Assembly: GCA_002298125.1 (NCBI GenBank)
Contig: DBMJ01000016.1
Location: 1-64,000 of the forward strand
Direction of reading: 5' to 3'
From: Clostridium sp. UBA701
Lineage (GTDB): Bacteria; Bacillota; Clostridia; Clostridiales; Clostridiaceae
DNA: 64,000 bases
The notes beneath the pieces were generated by a model. That model saw only the letters and a list, made by a program, of their open reading frames with translations, was not told where the DNA came from and ran no database searches. The position numbers and the translations under genes were made by a program. Below, one piece after another: positions 44,412 through 53,383 of the stretch; the first letter of the stretch is position 1, and every line of letters starts with the position of its first letter.

Positions 44412-45158
44412 ATGTGTATTGTAAAAGAATTGATATTGATGAACCGAGATGAAGCAGCAGAGGCAGTAAGTGAATTTCCTGTGGCAGTGCTGCCCTTAGG
44501 TGCTACGGAGCAGCATGGCCATCATCTTCCTCTTGGAACAGATGTGTTTCTTGCAGAGGGTATTGCACGTAGGCTTTGTGCAAACACGGGAGCACTTTTG
44601 CTTCCCTCAATACCCTTTGGATATTCATGGGTGTGGAGAGATATTCCAGGCACAGTAACCATCGAAGAGGATATGGAGGAGGAGCTCATAAAGCAGGTAG
44701 CTCACAGCGTATCAAGATACGGAATAAAGCTTCTTATATTGGTAAACGGCCATGATGCAAATAATGCTGCTATGAAGTATGCCACCAGAGAGCTAATGGA
44801 TGAGCTTCAAATGCCAGTGGTATATCTATTCTATCCAAACCTGCAAAAGATAATTGATCAGTATTGTGAATCACCTACCTGGCATGGAATGATTCACGCT
44901 TGTGAATTTGAGACTTCACTTATGTTAGCTATAAAGCCTGAGCTTGTGAAAATGCATAGAGCAGTAAGGGAGTATCCTGAAAAGCCAATGCTCTATGGAA
45001 AGTCCACCATATCACTAGGAAACTTAAGTGCAAGCGGGGTATATGGAGATCCAACCTTAGCTACAAGGGAAAAAGGAGAATTAATGCTAGATAGCTTTGT
45101 AAACTCTATGACAAGCTTGGTAATGGAGGCAATAAAGACTCTTAAGTGTCCAAAATAG
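44412..45158 (+). CDS. creatininase-family amidohydrolase
   Basis: A 248-residue protein of the creatininase/MftE/formamide-hydrolase family. Metal ligands are visible in LGATEQHGHHLPLGTD, LVNGHDANN and HACEFETSL. Family members open lactams or cleave amides. Its presence in a sugar-acid PTS operon suggests that the substrate contains an amide or lactam group, or that the protein has drifted to another hydrolysis. Only 7 bases separate it from the aldolase gene. Confidence 0.9.
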   Translation: MCIVKELILMNRDEAAEAVSEFPVAVLPLGATEQHGHHLPLGTDVFLAEGIARRLCANTGALLLPSIPFGYSWVWRDIPGTVTIEEDMEEELIKQVAHSVSRYGIKLLILVNGHDANNAAMKYATRELMDELQMPVVYLFYPNLQKIIDQYCESPTWHGMIHACEFETSLMLAIKPELVKMHRAVREYPEKPMLYGKSTISLGNLSASGVYGDPTLATREKGELMLDSFVNSMTSLVMEAIKTLKCPK

Positions 45159-45191
45159 AGTGACAGAGATAGGATTTTAGGAGGATGCAAC

Positions 45192-45455
45192 ATGGTTTCA
45201 AAAGACATTTTAGTTCGTAACAGTACAGGTATTCATACTAGACCGGCCTCCTTATTTGTCAAGGCTGCATCTCAATTCCAATCCGATATATATGTGGAAA
45301 AGGAAGATAAAAGTGCAAACGGCAAATCTATGCTAGGAGTGCTTTCACTGTGTATAAATTGTGGTTCGATAATAAAGATAAGAGCAGAGGGACCCGATGA
45401 GAAAGCAGCAGTTTATAAGCTAGTGGAGCTTGTAGAGACCGGTTTAGAGGAGTAA
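45192..45455 (+). CDS. HPr family phosphocarrier protein
   Basis: An 87-residue HPr. The phosphorylated His15 lies in GIHTRPAS and the regulatory Ser46 in GKSMLGVLSL, so both general PTS function and HPr kinase control could apply. It sits at the end of the PTS operon rather than with ptsI, so it is probably a pathway-dedicated or secondary HPr. TAGGAGG ribosome binding site. Confidence 0.93.
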   Translation: MVSKDILVRNSTGIHTRPASLFVKAASQFQSDIYVEKEDKSANGKSMLGVLSLCINCGSIIKIRAEGPDEKAAVYKLVELVETGLEE

Positions 45456-45507
45456 GGTTTTTCATTTGAGCAGTAAAAAAATGTAGACCGTTATAGTTAA
45501 AACAATA

Positions 45508-45537
45508 TTGAAATGGGTAAGAGGGTGATGGTATAAT
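45508..45537 (+). promoter_or_regulatory. sigma-A-type promoter of tRNA-Glu
   Basis: TTGAAA (45508-45513), 18 bases, TATAAT (45532-45537), ending 14 bases before the tRNA gene. Confidence 0.7.
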
Positions 45538-45551
45538 ATAAATACAAATAA

Positions 45552-45626
45552 GGCTCCTTGGTCAAGCGGTTAAGACACCACCCTCTCACGGTGGTATCAG
45601 GGGTTCGAGTCCCCTAGGAGTCACCA
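45552..45626 (+). tRNA. tRNA-Glu (anticodon CUC)
   Basis: A 75-nt cloverleaf. The acceptor stem GGCTCCT pairs with AGGAGTC (one G-T pair). The D-loop contains GGTCAAGCGGTTAAG. The anticodon arm CCACC-CTCTCAC-GGTGG gives anticodon CTC. The T-arm is GGGG-TTCGAGT-CCCC, and the CCA end is encoded. It stands alone with its own promoter and terminator. No integrase or attachment duplication is adjacent. Confidence 0.95.
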
Positions 45627-45628
45627 TA

Positions 45629-45660
45629 AAAAACCTGCAGTATTTCTGCAGGTTTTTTGT
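45629..45660 (+). terminator. intrinsic terminator of tRNA-Glu
   Basis: AAAAACCTGCAG / CTGCAGGTTTTTT. Confidence 0.9.
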
Positions 45661-45733
45661 TGCTTACATATTGTTTATATTTTACATATATAGATATATA
45701 ATAGTATATATCTATATATTGGGGGATGCGAGA

Positions 45734-45993
45734 ATGAAAAGAAGAATATTAATGTCTTTAGCTGTTATAGCACTTCTATTATCTGTCTATATAGTTTACG
45801 TTAATTCTAAGTCAGTATTATATGTGGGGAAAGTGAATACAGCCCTGGTAAACCACAGGGGGATTCAAACAGGAGACAAAACCTTTTATTTAAGGCTATT
45901 ATTATTGGAAGTGAAAAGCTGGTGCTTAAATATATAAATACAGACAATTCAGAGGTTGACAATGAAATTGTACTTAATATTACTGTAAAGTAA
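45734..45993 (+). pseudogene. frameshifted small membrane-anchored protein
   Basis: ATG at 45734 follows GGGGG and starts a protein with one N-terminal membrane segment (ILMSLAVIALLLSVYIVYVN) of unknown family. The first frame runs to 45937 with an unnatural end (LRLLLLEVKSWCLNI). From about 45890 the -1 frame gives KAIIIGSEKLVLKYIN and ends at a stop at 45993, a more protein-like tail. A one-base change near the AAAA/TTTT runs at 45879-45893 would restore one continuous protein of about 85 residues. It is either a pseudogene or a sequencing error. Confidence 0.65.
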
Positions 45994-46006
45994 TTGCTAA
46001 TAGGAT

Positions 46007-46055
46007 AAAGTCTTCTATTGTAGATTAAAAAACTGCAATAGAAGACTTTATTGTT
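46007..46055 (+). terminator. intrinsic terminator
   Basis: AAAGTCTTCTATTG / CAATAGAAGACTTT with a 15-base loop, followed by ATTGTTT. Confidence 0.8.
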
Positions 46056-46127
46056 TAAAATGAATAGATTTACGTAACCTTTCTATTGTCCTATAATTAA
46101 AATAGTGAAATCTGGGAGGTAAATTCC

Positions 46128-49067
46128 ATGGATAAGATAATATATTTTTTGCCACTGTATTCAGATAATAGGGAGCAGCTTATAGATAAGTGCTGCAAGC
46201 TTCAGAATAAAGGACAGAATTTTTTATACATACTGCCCTCAAGAGGGGCTTTGTCCTCAGTAAGACAGAGCTTTTTAGATAAAAGAGGGGGACTTATTAA
46301 CAGCTCCATTATAATGTTTGATGAGCTAGAGAGACTTTTATGCAGGGAAGTCCTAGCTGAGAGCAGGATAATAAATTCCAGGGTGAAGGAGGAGCTTCTT
46401 CAAGAGAGTGTTGAAAGAAATAGAGACAAGCTCTTATATTTTAAAAAACTAAGCAGCAGTATGGGCTTTATAAGAGAGCTGTCCTCTCTTATCTCTCGCA
46501 TGAAAAGGGAGTGCAAAACTTGGGAGGAGCTTATTATTCTCTCAAGCAGCTATGCCAATTCTCCTCTTAGTAAAAAGCTTCAGGACATAGCAATGCTTTA
46601 TAGGGCTTATGAGGATATAAAAAAAGCTAAGAGACTTTACGATAGCGAAGATATTTCTAAGTTTGCAATAGAGGAGGCAGCCGCAAATCCTATATGGCAA
46701 AGCATAGATACTATAGTTATAGATGGCTTTATAAACATAGACAGGGTAAATAAAGAGCTTATAAAAACCATAGCTAAGCAGGATAGGGTTAGTATATACA
46801 TAAACCTTCCTTATAGAAATGAGCTTCTAGAGCCTTTTTTAAATAGTGAAATTAATGAGGAGCTATTATCTTTAGGCTTTCAGCTTGTAACTAATGAAAC
46901 ATCTCAGCATAAGGCAGCAGCCGCCTTAAAGGAGCTTTCTCTGGGGCTCTATAGTGGAGAAAAATGCAACTCCTCCTGTGATGGTATAGTGCTTAGAAGC
47001 TTTCCCTGTGTGGAAGCTGAGGTGAGAGAGGCTGCGCGCTGCATAAAGAAGAGTCTTATGGAGGGTATGGAACCATCTCATATAGCTCTATATGTAAATA
47101 ATCTAGACCTATATGAAAAATCCATAACCTCAATATTTAGTGAATATAATATACCTCATAATTTAGGTCAGCGGGAAAAGCTTATAAATGTGCGTTTCGT
47201 AAGAGAGCTTATAACTGACTGCACCTGGCTCCAAGAGGAGGACACTATAGAAAAGCATCTCTTAAAGCTTGAGGATAGGCTTAGGGAGGAAAGAGAAAAA
47301 TTAAATAATGCTGCAGAAGCAATGCTTTTGGGAAATTTGACTAACACTGAAGCCATTTACCTAAGAGGGTATAAGGGGCTGCAAGGCATAATTGCTCTTT
47401 GGAGGAGTCAAAATTACCTACTGCAGCAAGGAAATAAAATTATTTCCCGGGAAAAGTTTGTAGAACAGATGAGGCAGTGGGTGGAGGAGGCTACAGTTAC
47501 CCTTAAAAAAGGCTTTAATACTGGAGTAAATATTTTAAATACAGATCTTGCTAAGGGAATATATTTTAAGGAAGTGTATATTCTTGGCCTAAATGAGGGA
47601 GAGGTGCCTAAGGCTGCTGAAAAGTCTGTGATATTTAATGGTGAAGAGAAGAGAAGACTTATGGAGGAGGGCTTTACGCTAAGAAGCGGAAGCTATGAAC
47701 AGTATAGAGAAAAGATAAGATTCAATCTAGCATTAGCTTCAGCTGAAGAAAGGCTCTACCTAAGCTGTAGAAATGCAGGAGAAAAGGGAGAGTTTGCAAT
47801 ACCCTCCTCTTTTATGGAGGAGGTATGCTATCTAACCTCAAGGTCAATTGTAAAATATTCTATGAAGGACAGGTTTTATAAGAATTTTTCAGAGCTAATG
47901 AGCAGGAGAGAGCTTGAAGAAAGCAGTCTAGTAAGCTACTGTGAAGCTCTTTATGAGGGCAGTATTACTGTAGAGGATCTAAGCTGTGGACTTTCAAGCC
48001 TATGCTCAAAGGGAGACATCTCCTCCACTCTTGTGGAATATCACAGGGAGTATGAGGAGGACTTTGACAGCTATGAGGGAATGGTGGGAGGAGCTTTTCT
48101 ACCTCAGGTGAGCAGCTTTTTCACCTATAGCGGCAGCAGCTTCAACGGCTATTTTCAATGTCCCTTTAGATATATGCTGGACAATATTTTTAAGCTACAG
48201 GAGTTTGAAGAAGAGGAGGAGGAGTTCTCCGCCATAGAGCTTGGACAACTATACCATAGGGTACTTGCAGCCTATTACAAAGAGGCAGACTATTGGCATA
48301 GTGTAAATGAGAAGCTCCTAAGTGAAAAATATGATGAGGAATACAGCAAGCTAAGACCCTTAGAGCTGCCAAAGCTTGTACTTGATACCTTAAGGGAAAA
48401 ATATTATAAAATCCTTAAGGACTTTATAGCTGCAGACCTAACTAGGCTTTCGGGCTATGAAAAGCTTACAGGAAGGGTACTAAGACCCTATAGGCTTGAG
48501 TGGTCTCTTCAAAATTATGACTTTTTAGGCATTCCCTTAAAAGGTATAGTGGATAGAGTGGATTTAGAATATGAGAAGGTAGAGGGAGGTTTAAAGCCTA
48601 CAGGAGCTTATGTCATCTATGATTATAAGAGGAAGTCGAGCTCCTCCTCCCCTAAAAATCTCAAGGATATAGTGTCAGGCAGGGATTGTCAGCTTCCCAT
48701 TTACTACTACCTGGCAGAAGAGCAGCTTAAAAACATTCTTAAGCTAGAGAATATAAGGTGCATGGGGCTTTTATATATGTATGTGGAAAATTTGAATAAG
48801 ACTGCCCCCAAGGCTTCAGGGATACTTTTAAATGAAGATAAAAAGGCCTTAGGCTATTCAAGAAGTGAAGGGATAAGTACACCAGCCTTTAAGGTAGTAG
48901 TGCAGCAGGTTCAGGATTTGGTTAAAGAGGCTCTTACCAAAATTAAAAGCGGAAGCTTTAACTATAAGCCATACTGTTATCACAAAGAGAGCAGCTTTGC
49001 CTATCCATGCAGATATGGAAATCTATGCCGCTATAGCAAAAATAAAATACGAAGGGGAGGGATTTAA
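46128..49067 (+). CDS. addB: ATP-dependent nuclease subunit AddB
   Basis: A 979-residue AddB/RexB-like subunit of the AddAB double-strand-break end-processing helicase-nuclease. The C-terminal PD-(D/E)XK nuclease is visible in GIVDRVDLEYEKV, VIYDYKRKSS and QLPIYYY. Candidate iron-sulfur ligands are the Cys in YFQCPFRY and C-terminal Cys in PYCYH and PCRYGNLC. The spacing of the last group differs from the usual C-x2-C-x5-C. The N-terminus lacks a Walker A (LPSRGAL in its place), and the protein is shorter than the Bacillus one. It overlaps nothing and is directly followed by addA, whose ribosome binding site lies in its last codons. Confidence 0.88.
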   Translation: MDKIIYFLPLYSDNREQLIDKCCKLQNKGQNFLYILPSRGALSSVRQSFLDKRGGLINSSIIMFDELERLLCREVLAESRIINSRVKEELLQESVERNRDKLLYFKKLSSSMGFIRELSSLISRMKRECKTWEELIILSSSYANSPLSKKLQDIAMLYRAYEDIKKAKRLYDSEDISKFAIEEAAANPIWQSIDTIVIDGFINIDRVNKELIKTIAKQDRVSIYINLPYRNELLEPFLNSEINEELLSLGFQLVTNETSQHKAAAALKELSLGLYSGEKCNSSCDGIVLRSFPCVEAEVREAARCIKKSLMEGMEPSHIALYVNNLDLYEKSITSIFSEYNIPHNLGQREKLINVRFVRELITDCTWLQEEDTIEKHLLKLEDRLREEREKLNNAAEAMLLGNLTNTEAIYLRGYKGLQGIIALWRSQNYLLQQGNKIISREKFVEQMRQWVEEATVTLKKGFNTGVNILNTDLAKGIYFKEVYILGLNEGEVPKAAEKSVIFNGEEKRRLMEEGFTLRSGSYEQYREKIRFNLALASAEERLYLSCRNAGEKGEFAIPSSFMEEVCYLTSRSIVKYSMKDRFYKNFSELMSRRELEESSLVSYCEALYEGSITVEDLSCGLSSLCSKGDISSTLVEYHREYEEDFDSYEGMVGGAFLPQVSSFFTYSGSSFNGYFQCPFRYMLDNIFKLQEFEEEEEEFSAIELGQLYHRVLAAYYKEADYWHSVNEKLLSEKYDEEYSKLRPLELPKLVLDTLREKYYKILKDFIAADLTRLSGYEKLTGRVLRPYRLEWSLQNYDFLGIPLKGIVDRVDLEYEKVEGGLKPTGAYVIYDYKRKSSSSSPKNLKDIVSGRDCQLPIYYYLAEEQLKNILKLENIRCMGLLYMYVENLNKTAPKASGILLNEDKKALGYSRSEGISTPAFKVVVQQVQDLVKEALTKIKSGSFNYKPYCYHKESSFAYPCRYGNLCRYSKNKIRRGGI

Positions 49068-49068
49068 T

Positions 49069-52000
49069 ATGGCCTTTCCATTAAATGATGAACAGCTTCA
49101 GGCACTAAATATAGAAGAAAACATTTCACTATCAGCAGGAGCAGGTTCAGGGAAAACCAGGGTGCTTACAGAGAGATATATAAAGCTTCTAGAGGAGGAC
49201 AGTGAGGCTGATATTCTAAACATAGTGGCCATAACCTTCACCAATAAGGCTGCCCTAGAGATGAAGGACAGGGTGAGAAAGGCTATCCTCGTAAAGCTTG
49301 AGGAGTCTAAGAGTGAGGAGAGAAAGCTTTGGCAGCAAAGACTAGATGCGCTTAGTGAAGCACATATTAATACCATCCACGGGTTCTGTGGAGAAATAAT
49401 AAGAGAGCAGGCAGAAGAGCTAAACATAAGCCCAAGCTACTCTATTATAGATGCTGTAGAAAAGGAGCTGCTGCTTAGAGAAATCTTCACTAAGGTGGTA
49501 GCGGAAAGTCTTATTAAGGAGGACTTTAAAGAGGCTGTGGCAGAAATGGTGGAGCTCTATGGAGGAGAGTACCTTCAAAGGAAGGGCAGCTGTAATATTT
49601 ATAAAGATCTTCATAGGCTTCGGGAAAAGCTTTTAGAGAGAGGTCAGCTTAACAAAGAGCTTTTAAAAGCAGTTCAGCCTGAAAGCATGGAGCATTTTGT
49701 AATTTATATTCTGCTTAAGGTAGAGGAGCGCTATACAAAGAGCAAGAGAGAAAAAGACCTAATGGACTTTAATGATATGGAGCTTTTGTGTTATTCTGCT
49801 ATGCAGATAAAGGACATTAAAGAATACTATAAAAATAGATATAAAAGATTTCTAGTAGATGAATTTCAGGATACCAATGAACTTCAAAAGAAGATATTAT
49901 TTTCCTTTATTGAGGATGAGGATGGAATGCCTATGGATAAACGCCTCTTTGTAGTAGGAGATGTAAAGCAGTCCATATACCGCTTCCGTGGAGCAGATAT
50001 GCAGGTGTTTAATAGGGTAAGGGCAGAGCTTCCTGAAAACAGCAGAAAAAGTCTTCATATCTGCTACAGATGCCACCCCTCTATTGTAAAGGGAGTAAAC
50101 CAAATATTTAAAAAGCTTATGGCAGGCTATGAAGAACTTCAATCTGAAAGCGTGGAAGAGGATAAAAGAATTACCCTGCTCACCTATGAGGAGGAAGCAG
50201 AGGAAAAAGCAGATATCTACAGTGGCATAAAGGAGCTATATAAAACAGAGGATGAAGAGCATATGGAGGAGCTTAAGCTCAAGCTTAAGACCTTTTTAGA
50301 GGATATTAAAAATACAAAGCCCACAGAAGCTAAGGAAGGAGAGGCAGTGTTAAAGGCTGTCTATCATCTTAGAAATTGCGGCTTAGCCTATAGAGATATG
50401 GCGGTGCTTGTACGAAGCCGCTCCTCCCTGGCTGTACTGGAGGAGACTTTTATCAAGTATAAAATACCTTACTGTATCATAGGAGGAAAGGGCTTTTACA
50501 ATAAACAGGAGGTAATAGATATATTAAATCTATATAAGCTATCCATAGGGGATACTATTTCTAACGCAGAGCTTATTAGTGTGCTTAGAAGCCCCTTGTT
50601 TTCCATATCTGATGCAGCCCTTCTAAGAGGCAGGGTAGAGGCCATAGAACAGAAGGATATGGAGTTTTTAGAGGCTTTGGATTTAGCCTCGGAAACCCTT
50701 GAAGAAGAGAAGGAAAAGATTAATGCTGCCATAGGGGTCATTAGAGATTTACGCAGGGAGAGTGCAAATTGCAGTACTGTGCAGCTTCTAAAGTATATCT
50801 ATGATAAGACAGGAGTATGGAATAGATATATCTCACTAGAGCAGGGACTTCAGAAATACAGAAATCTAGAACAGCTATTACAGTGTGCAGAGGAATTTGA
50901 TAATAGGAAGCTGTTTTCACCTCAGGAGTTTATGGAATATATGACTCTTATGGCGGAGTACAGCAAGGAAGATGGAGAAGCTGCCCTAGACACAGAGGAT
51001 TCAGAGGCAATTAAGGTAATGACCATTCATGCCTCAAAGGGGTTGGAGTTTAAGGGAGTTATAATGCCCTCTCTAAACAAGAATTTACTGTATAATATAA
51101 ACAATGGGAAAAACAATTTTCTATACCAGGAGGATAATATAATAGCCTTTGACCGTTCAGCTAAGCAGGATGAAGCTTCTGACTTTCAGACTGGCAAGGC
51201 TCAAGAGGTTGAAAAGGAACTGCAGGAAGCAGTAAGAGTTTTTTATGTGGCTGTAACTCGTGCCATAGAACAGGTGGTGCTCATAGCACAGAGAGATGAA
51301 AAGTTGGAGGAGAAGCTTCAAAATGAAGCCTCCCTTAAGCCTGAGGACATCTATGGAAGCTACTATGCACAGCTTCTTTATGCCATTAATAGTGCTGGGG
51401 ATATTCCTGGTTTTCAAAGCCTAAGCATAGATGAGGTAGAGCTTAGGGAAGAAGCAGCTAAGGAGTACTATTTGCCTCAGGAGGATATTATAGTGCCAGA
51501 AGGAGTTGATTATAACTGTGAGGTGGTGCCACGTATTTTTTCCTCTGCCAGCAGCTATATGAGCTATAAACGCTGCCCTCTGGAGTATTATCTTAGTCGT
51601 GAATTGGCCTTTGCCCTGGACTTTTTAGAGGACAACAATGGTGAAGAGGAAAAGGAAGCTATAGAGGAGAGAGAACAGTCTTATGAGGGACTTACGGCAA
51701 TTGAGAAGGGACACATTATCCACAGTGTGTTAGAGCAGCTTGCAGTTAAGCCTGAATTAAGGGAGGAGGAGCTTCAGGAGTTTATTATAAGAGCTTCAGA
51801 GGAGGAGCTTGGTTATGAAAGCTATAATGAAGATATAGCCTCTGAAATAAAGCCCTATATTGATAGCTTTGTGAAGCTTGAAAAAAGCAGCAGGTTTAGT
51901 GCATTTACTCCCCTTTCAATCTTGTGTGAGGCTCAGTATACCTTTGCTCCACTTGAGGATAGGAAGCTAATATTAACTGGTGCCATAGATCGCCTTAGGC

Positions 52001-52326
52001 TTTATGAAATGGATGGAAAACTTGTGGCGGTTATTACGGATTATAAGAGTAACAACCTAAGAGATAGAGAGGAAGCAGAAATCACTGCTAAAAAATATCT
52101 TCCACAGATGCTCTTATACGGCCTTGCAGTTAAGACACTGTTTTCACATAAGGGAAGAAGTGTGGATGAGATTATTCTGCAGCTTTATTTCTTGAAGCCT
52201 GGAGAGGAAATTAAATTGAATTTTGATGAAAAAGAAGCACTGGTGCTGGTTGATGAGATGGATAGGATATTTAAGTCCATGGCGTTAAATAAGATAGAGG
52301 ATTTACAAGTGACAAGTGACAAGTGA
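49069..52326 (+). CDS. addA: ATP-dependent helicase/nuclease subunit AddA
   Basis: A 1085-residue UvrD-type helicase. Walker A SAGAGSGKT is near residue 23. Other landmarks are the ITFTNKAALEM motif, motif II DEFQDTN, VGDVKQSIYRFRGAD and TIHASKGLEF. The C-terminal nuclease domain contains GAIDRLRLYE, ITDYKSNN and LPQMLLYGLA. With AddB it resects broken DNA for recombination and degrades foreign DNA. ATG at 49069 follows GGGGAGGG and lies two bases after the addB stop. The last residues (about LQVTSDK) are encoded by the start of the heptamer repeat, so the natural C-terminus may have been altered. Confidence 0.93.
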   Translation: MAFPLNDEQLQALNIEENISLSAGAGSGKTRVLTERYIKLLEEDSEADILNIVAITFTNKAALEMKDRVRKAILVKLEESKSEERKLWQQRLDALSEAHINTIHGFCGEIIREQAEELNISPSYSIIDAVEKELLLREIFTKVVAESLIKEDFKEAVAEMVELYGGEYLQRKGSCNIYKDLHRLREKLLERGQLNKELLKAVQPESMEHFVIYILLKVEERYTKSKREKDLMDFNDMELLCYSAMQIKDIKEYYKNRYKRFLVDEFQDTNELQKKILFSFIEDEDGMPMDKRLFVVGDVKQSIYRFRGADMQVFNRVRAELPENSRKSLHICYRCHPSIVKGVNQIFKKLMAGYEELQSESVEEDKRITLLTYEEEAEEKADIYSGIKELYKTEDEEHMEELKLKLKTFLEDIKNTKPTEAKEGEAVLKAVYHLRNCGLAYRDMAVLVRSRSSLAVLEETFIKYKIPYCIIGGKGFYNKQEVIDILNLYKLSIGDTISNAELISVLRSPLFSISDAALLRGRVEAIEQKDMEFLEALDLASETLEEEKEKINAAIGVIRDLRRESANCSTVQLLKYIYDKTGVWNRYISLEQGLQKYRNLEQLLQCAEEFDNRKLFSPQEFMEYMTLMAEYSKEDGEAALDTEDSEAIKVMTIHASKGLEFKGVIMPSLNKNLLYNINNGKNNFLYQEDNIIAFDRSAKQDEASDFQTGKAQEVEKELQEAVRVFYVAVTRAIEQVVLIAQRDEKLEEKLQNEASLKPEDIYGSYYAQLLYAINSAGDIPGFQSLSIDEVELREEAAKEYYLPQEDIIVPEGVDYNCEVVPRIFSSASSYMSYKRCPLEYYLSRELAFALDFLEDNNGEEEKEAIEEREQSYEGLTAIEKGHIIHSVLEQLAVKPELREEELQEFIIRASEEELGYESYNEDIASEIKPYIDSFVKLEKSSRFSAFTPLSILCEAQYTFAPLEDRKLILTGAIDRLRLYEMDGKLVAVITDYKSNNLRDREEAEITAKKYLPQMLLYGLAVKTLFSHKGRSVDEIILQLYFLKPGEEIKLNFDEKEALVLVDEMDRIFKSMALNKIEDLQVTSDK

Positions 52327-52836
52327 CAAGTGGCAAGTGGCAAGTGGCAAGTGACAAGTGGCAAGTGACAAGGGAGAAGGGACAAGTTACAAGTGACAAG
52401 TTAAAAGTGAAGAAGTGACAAGTTACAAGTGAAGAGGGAAGAGGGACAAGGGACAAGTGAGAAAGTGACAAGTGGGAAAGTGACAAGTGACAAGTTACAA
52501 GTGAAGAAGTGAAGAAGTGGAGAAGTGGCAAGTGACAAGTGACAAGTGAAGAGTGAAGAGTGAAGAAGTAAGAAGTTATGAAGTGACAAGTGACAAGTGA
52601 CAAGTGACAAGTGACAAGTTATGAAGTGACAAGTGACAAGTGACAAGTGGCAAGTGACAAGTGAGAAAGTGACAAGTGACAAGTGACAAGTGGCAAGTTG
52701 CAAGTTGCAAGTTAAAAGTGAAGAAGTGAAGAAGTGAAGAAGTGAAGAAGTAAGAAGTAAGAGGTAAGAAGGAAGAGGGAAAAGTTAAGAGGGAAAAGTT
52801 AAGAGGGAAAAGTTAATAGTTAAAAGTGACAAGTTG
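52303..52836. repeat. degenerate heptamer minisatellite (AGTGACA and variants)
   Basis: About 530 bases made of AGTGACA, AGTGGCA and AGTTACA units mixed with AGTGAAGA and AAGTAAGA/GGGAAAAGTT variants toward the right end. The tract begins inside addA and contains its stop codon. On the - strand it lacks stop codons over long distances, which creates false reading frames rich in Leu-Val-Thr-Cys-His. Similar tracts are known from clostridial genomes. It has no unique spacers, so it is not a CRISPR array. Confidence 0.92.
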
Positions 52837-53010
52837 TGGGTTGTGCAAATAATTTTGTGTATTCTATTTCTATTGGCAAATAATTAGGATATCAAATTGT
52901 TTGACCGTAATGTTAAATTTTGTCGATAAATCTTTAGCTGCATCATTAATATTATAGTAGATTATTCTTACTGCTTAAGTTAATATACAACATCTTTACC
53001 ATTAACAGGA

Positions 53011-53157
53011 TAGGCCAATGCTGAGGAGCAACCTGAGCGGTTACTGGAGTTCTCTGAATAGGAACGGATGGTCTTTTGATCATCCTTTTCTCGTTCCTGG
53101 GAGAACTAAAGCGATAAACCTCTGGGGTTTGGGGACAGAGTCCCCAAGTTATGCCTA
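53011..53157 (+). ncRNA. compact structured RNA-like element, class unknown
   Basis: 147 bases closed by TAGGC (53011-53015) and GCCTA (53153-53157). Inside is a long nested hairpin: AGTTCTC 53048 pairs with GAGAACT 53101, AGGAACG 53060 with CGTTCCT 53092, and GGATG 53066 with CATCC 53081. Two further hairpins are AAACC / GGTTT (53116-53130) and TTGGGGAC / GTCCCCAA (53129-53147). It is GC-richer than its surroundings. Possible identities are a HEARO/OMEGA-type mobile RNA relic, a retron-like RNA, or a mobile-element end. No matching protein gene is nearby. Confidence 0.5.
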
Positions 53158-53379
53158 CTTTCTTAAGATATCTTCAAATAGGATATTGAGTTGACTTACT
53201 ACAAGATCCCAGTTTGAACACACTCTACTCCACTTGTTGCTAATCTTTTCAGTAGATAGATATAGCATCTTCATAAGACTCTCGTCATTAGGGAATATAA
53301 GCTTTGTCTTAGTAACCTTTCTAAATTGGCTATTAAGGCCTTCTATAGCATTTGTGGTATTATCCCGATATCGGTATAG
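53155..53379 (-). pseudogene. IS256-family (mutator) transposase, C-terminal fragment
   Basis: On the - strand a 74-codon frame without a start reads YRYRDNTTNAIEGLN, then a SQFRKVTKTK stretch, FPNDESLMKMLYLST and KWSRVCSNWDLVVSQL, then a stop. This is the conserved C-terminus of IS256/mutator transposases (the TTNAIExxN...RKVTKTK signature). The catalytic DDE region is missing, so the element is dead. Its stop codon overlaps the right boundary of the structured element. Confidence 0.85.
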
Positions 53380-53383
53380 TTAT

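Noticed and set aside
45552..45626. Integration hot spot at tRNA-Glu
   Set aside because: No integrase and no direct repeat of the tRNA 3' end was found in the flanking sequence.
52185..52703. Long - strand open frames rich in Leu-Val-Thr-Cys-His
   Set aside because: They are translations of the heptamer repeat on the opposite strand, without ribosome binding sites or natural composition.
52303..52836. CRISPR array
   Set aside because: Repeats are contiguous 7-8 mers with no spacers of constant length and no cas genes nearby.
53011..53157. Firm call as retron or OMEGA RNA
   Set aside because: No reverse transcriptase, IscB or TnpB gene is present and I cannot confirm the consensus without a covariance search, so it is kept as unknown.
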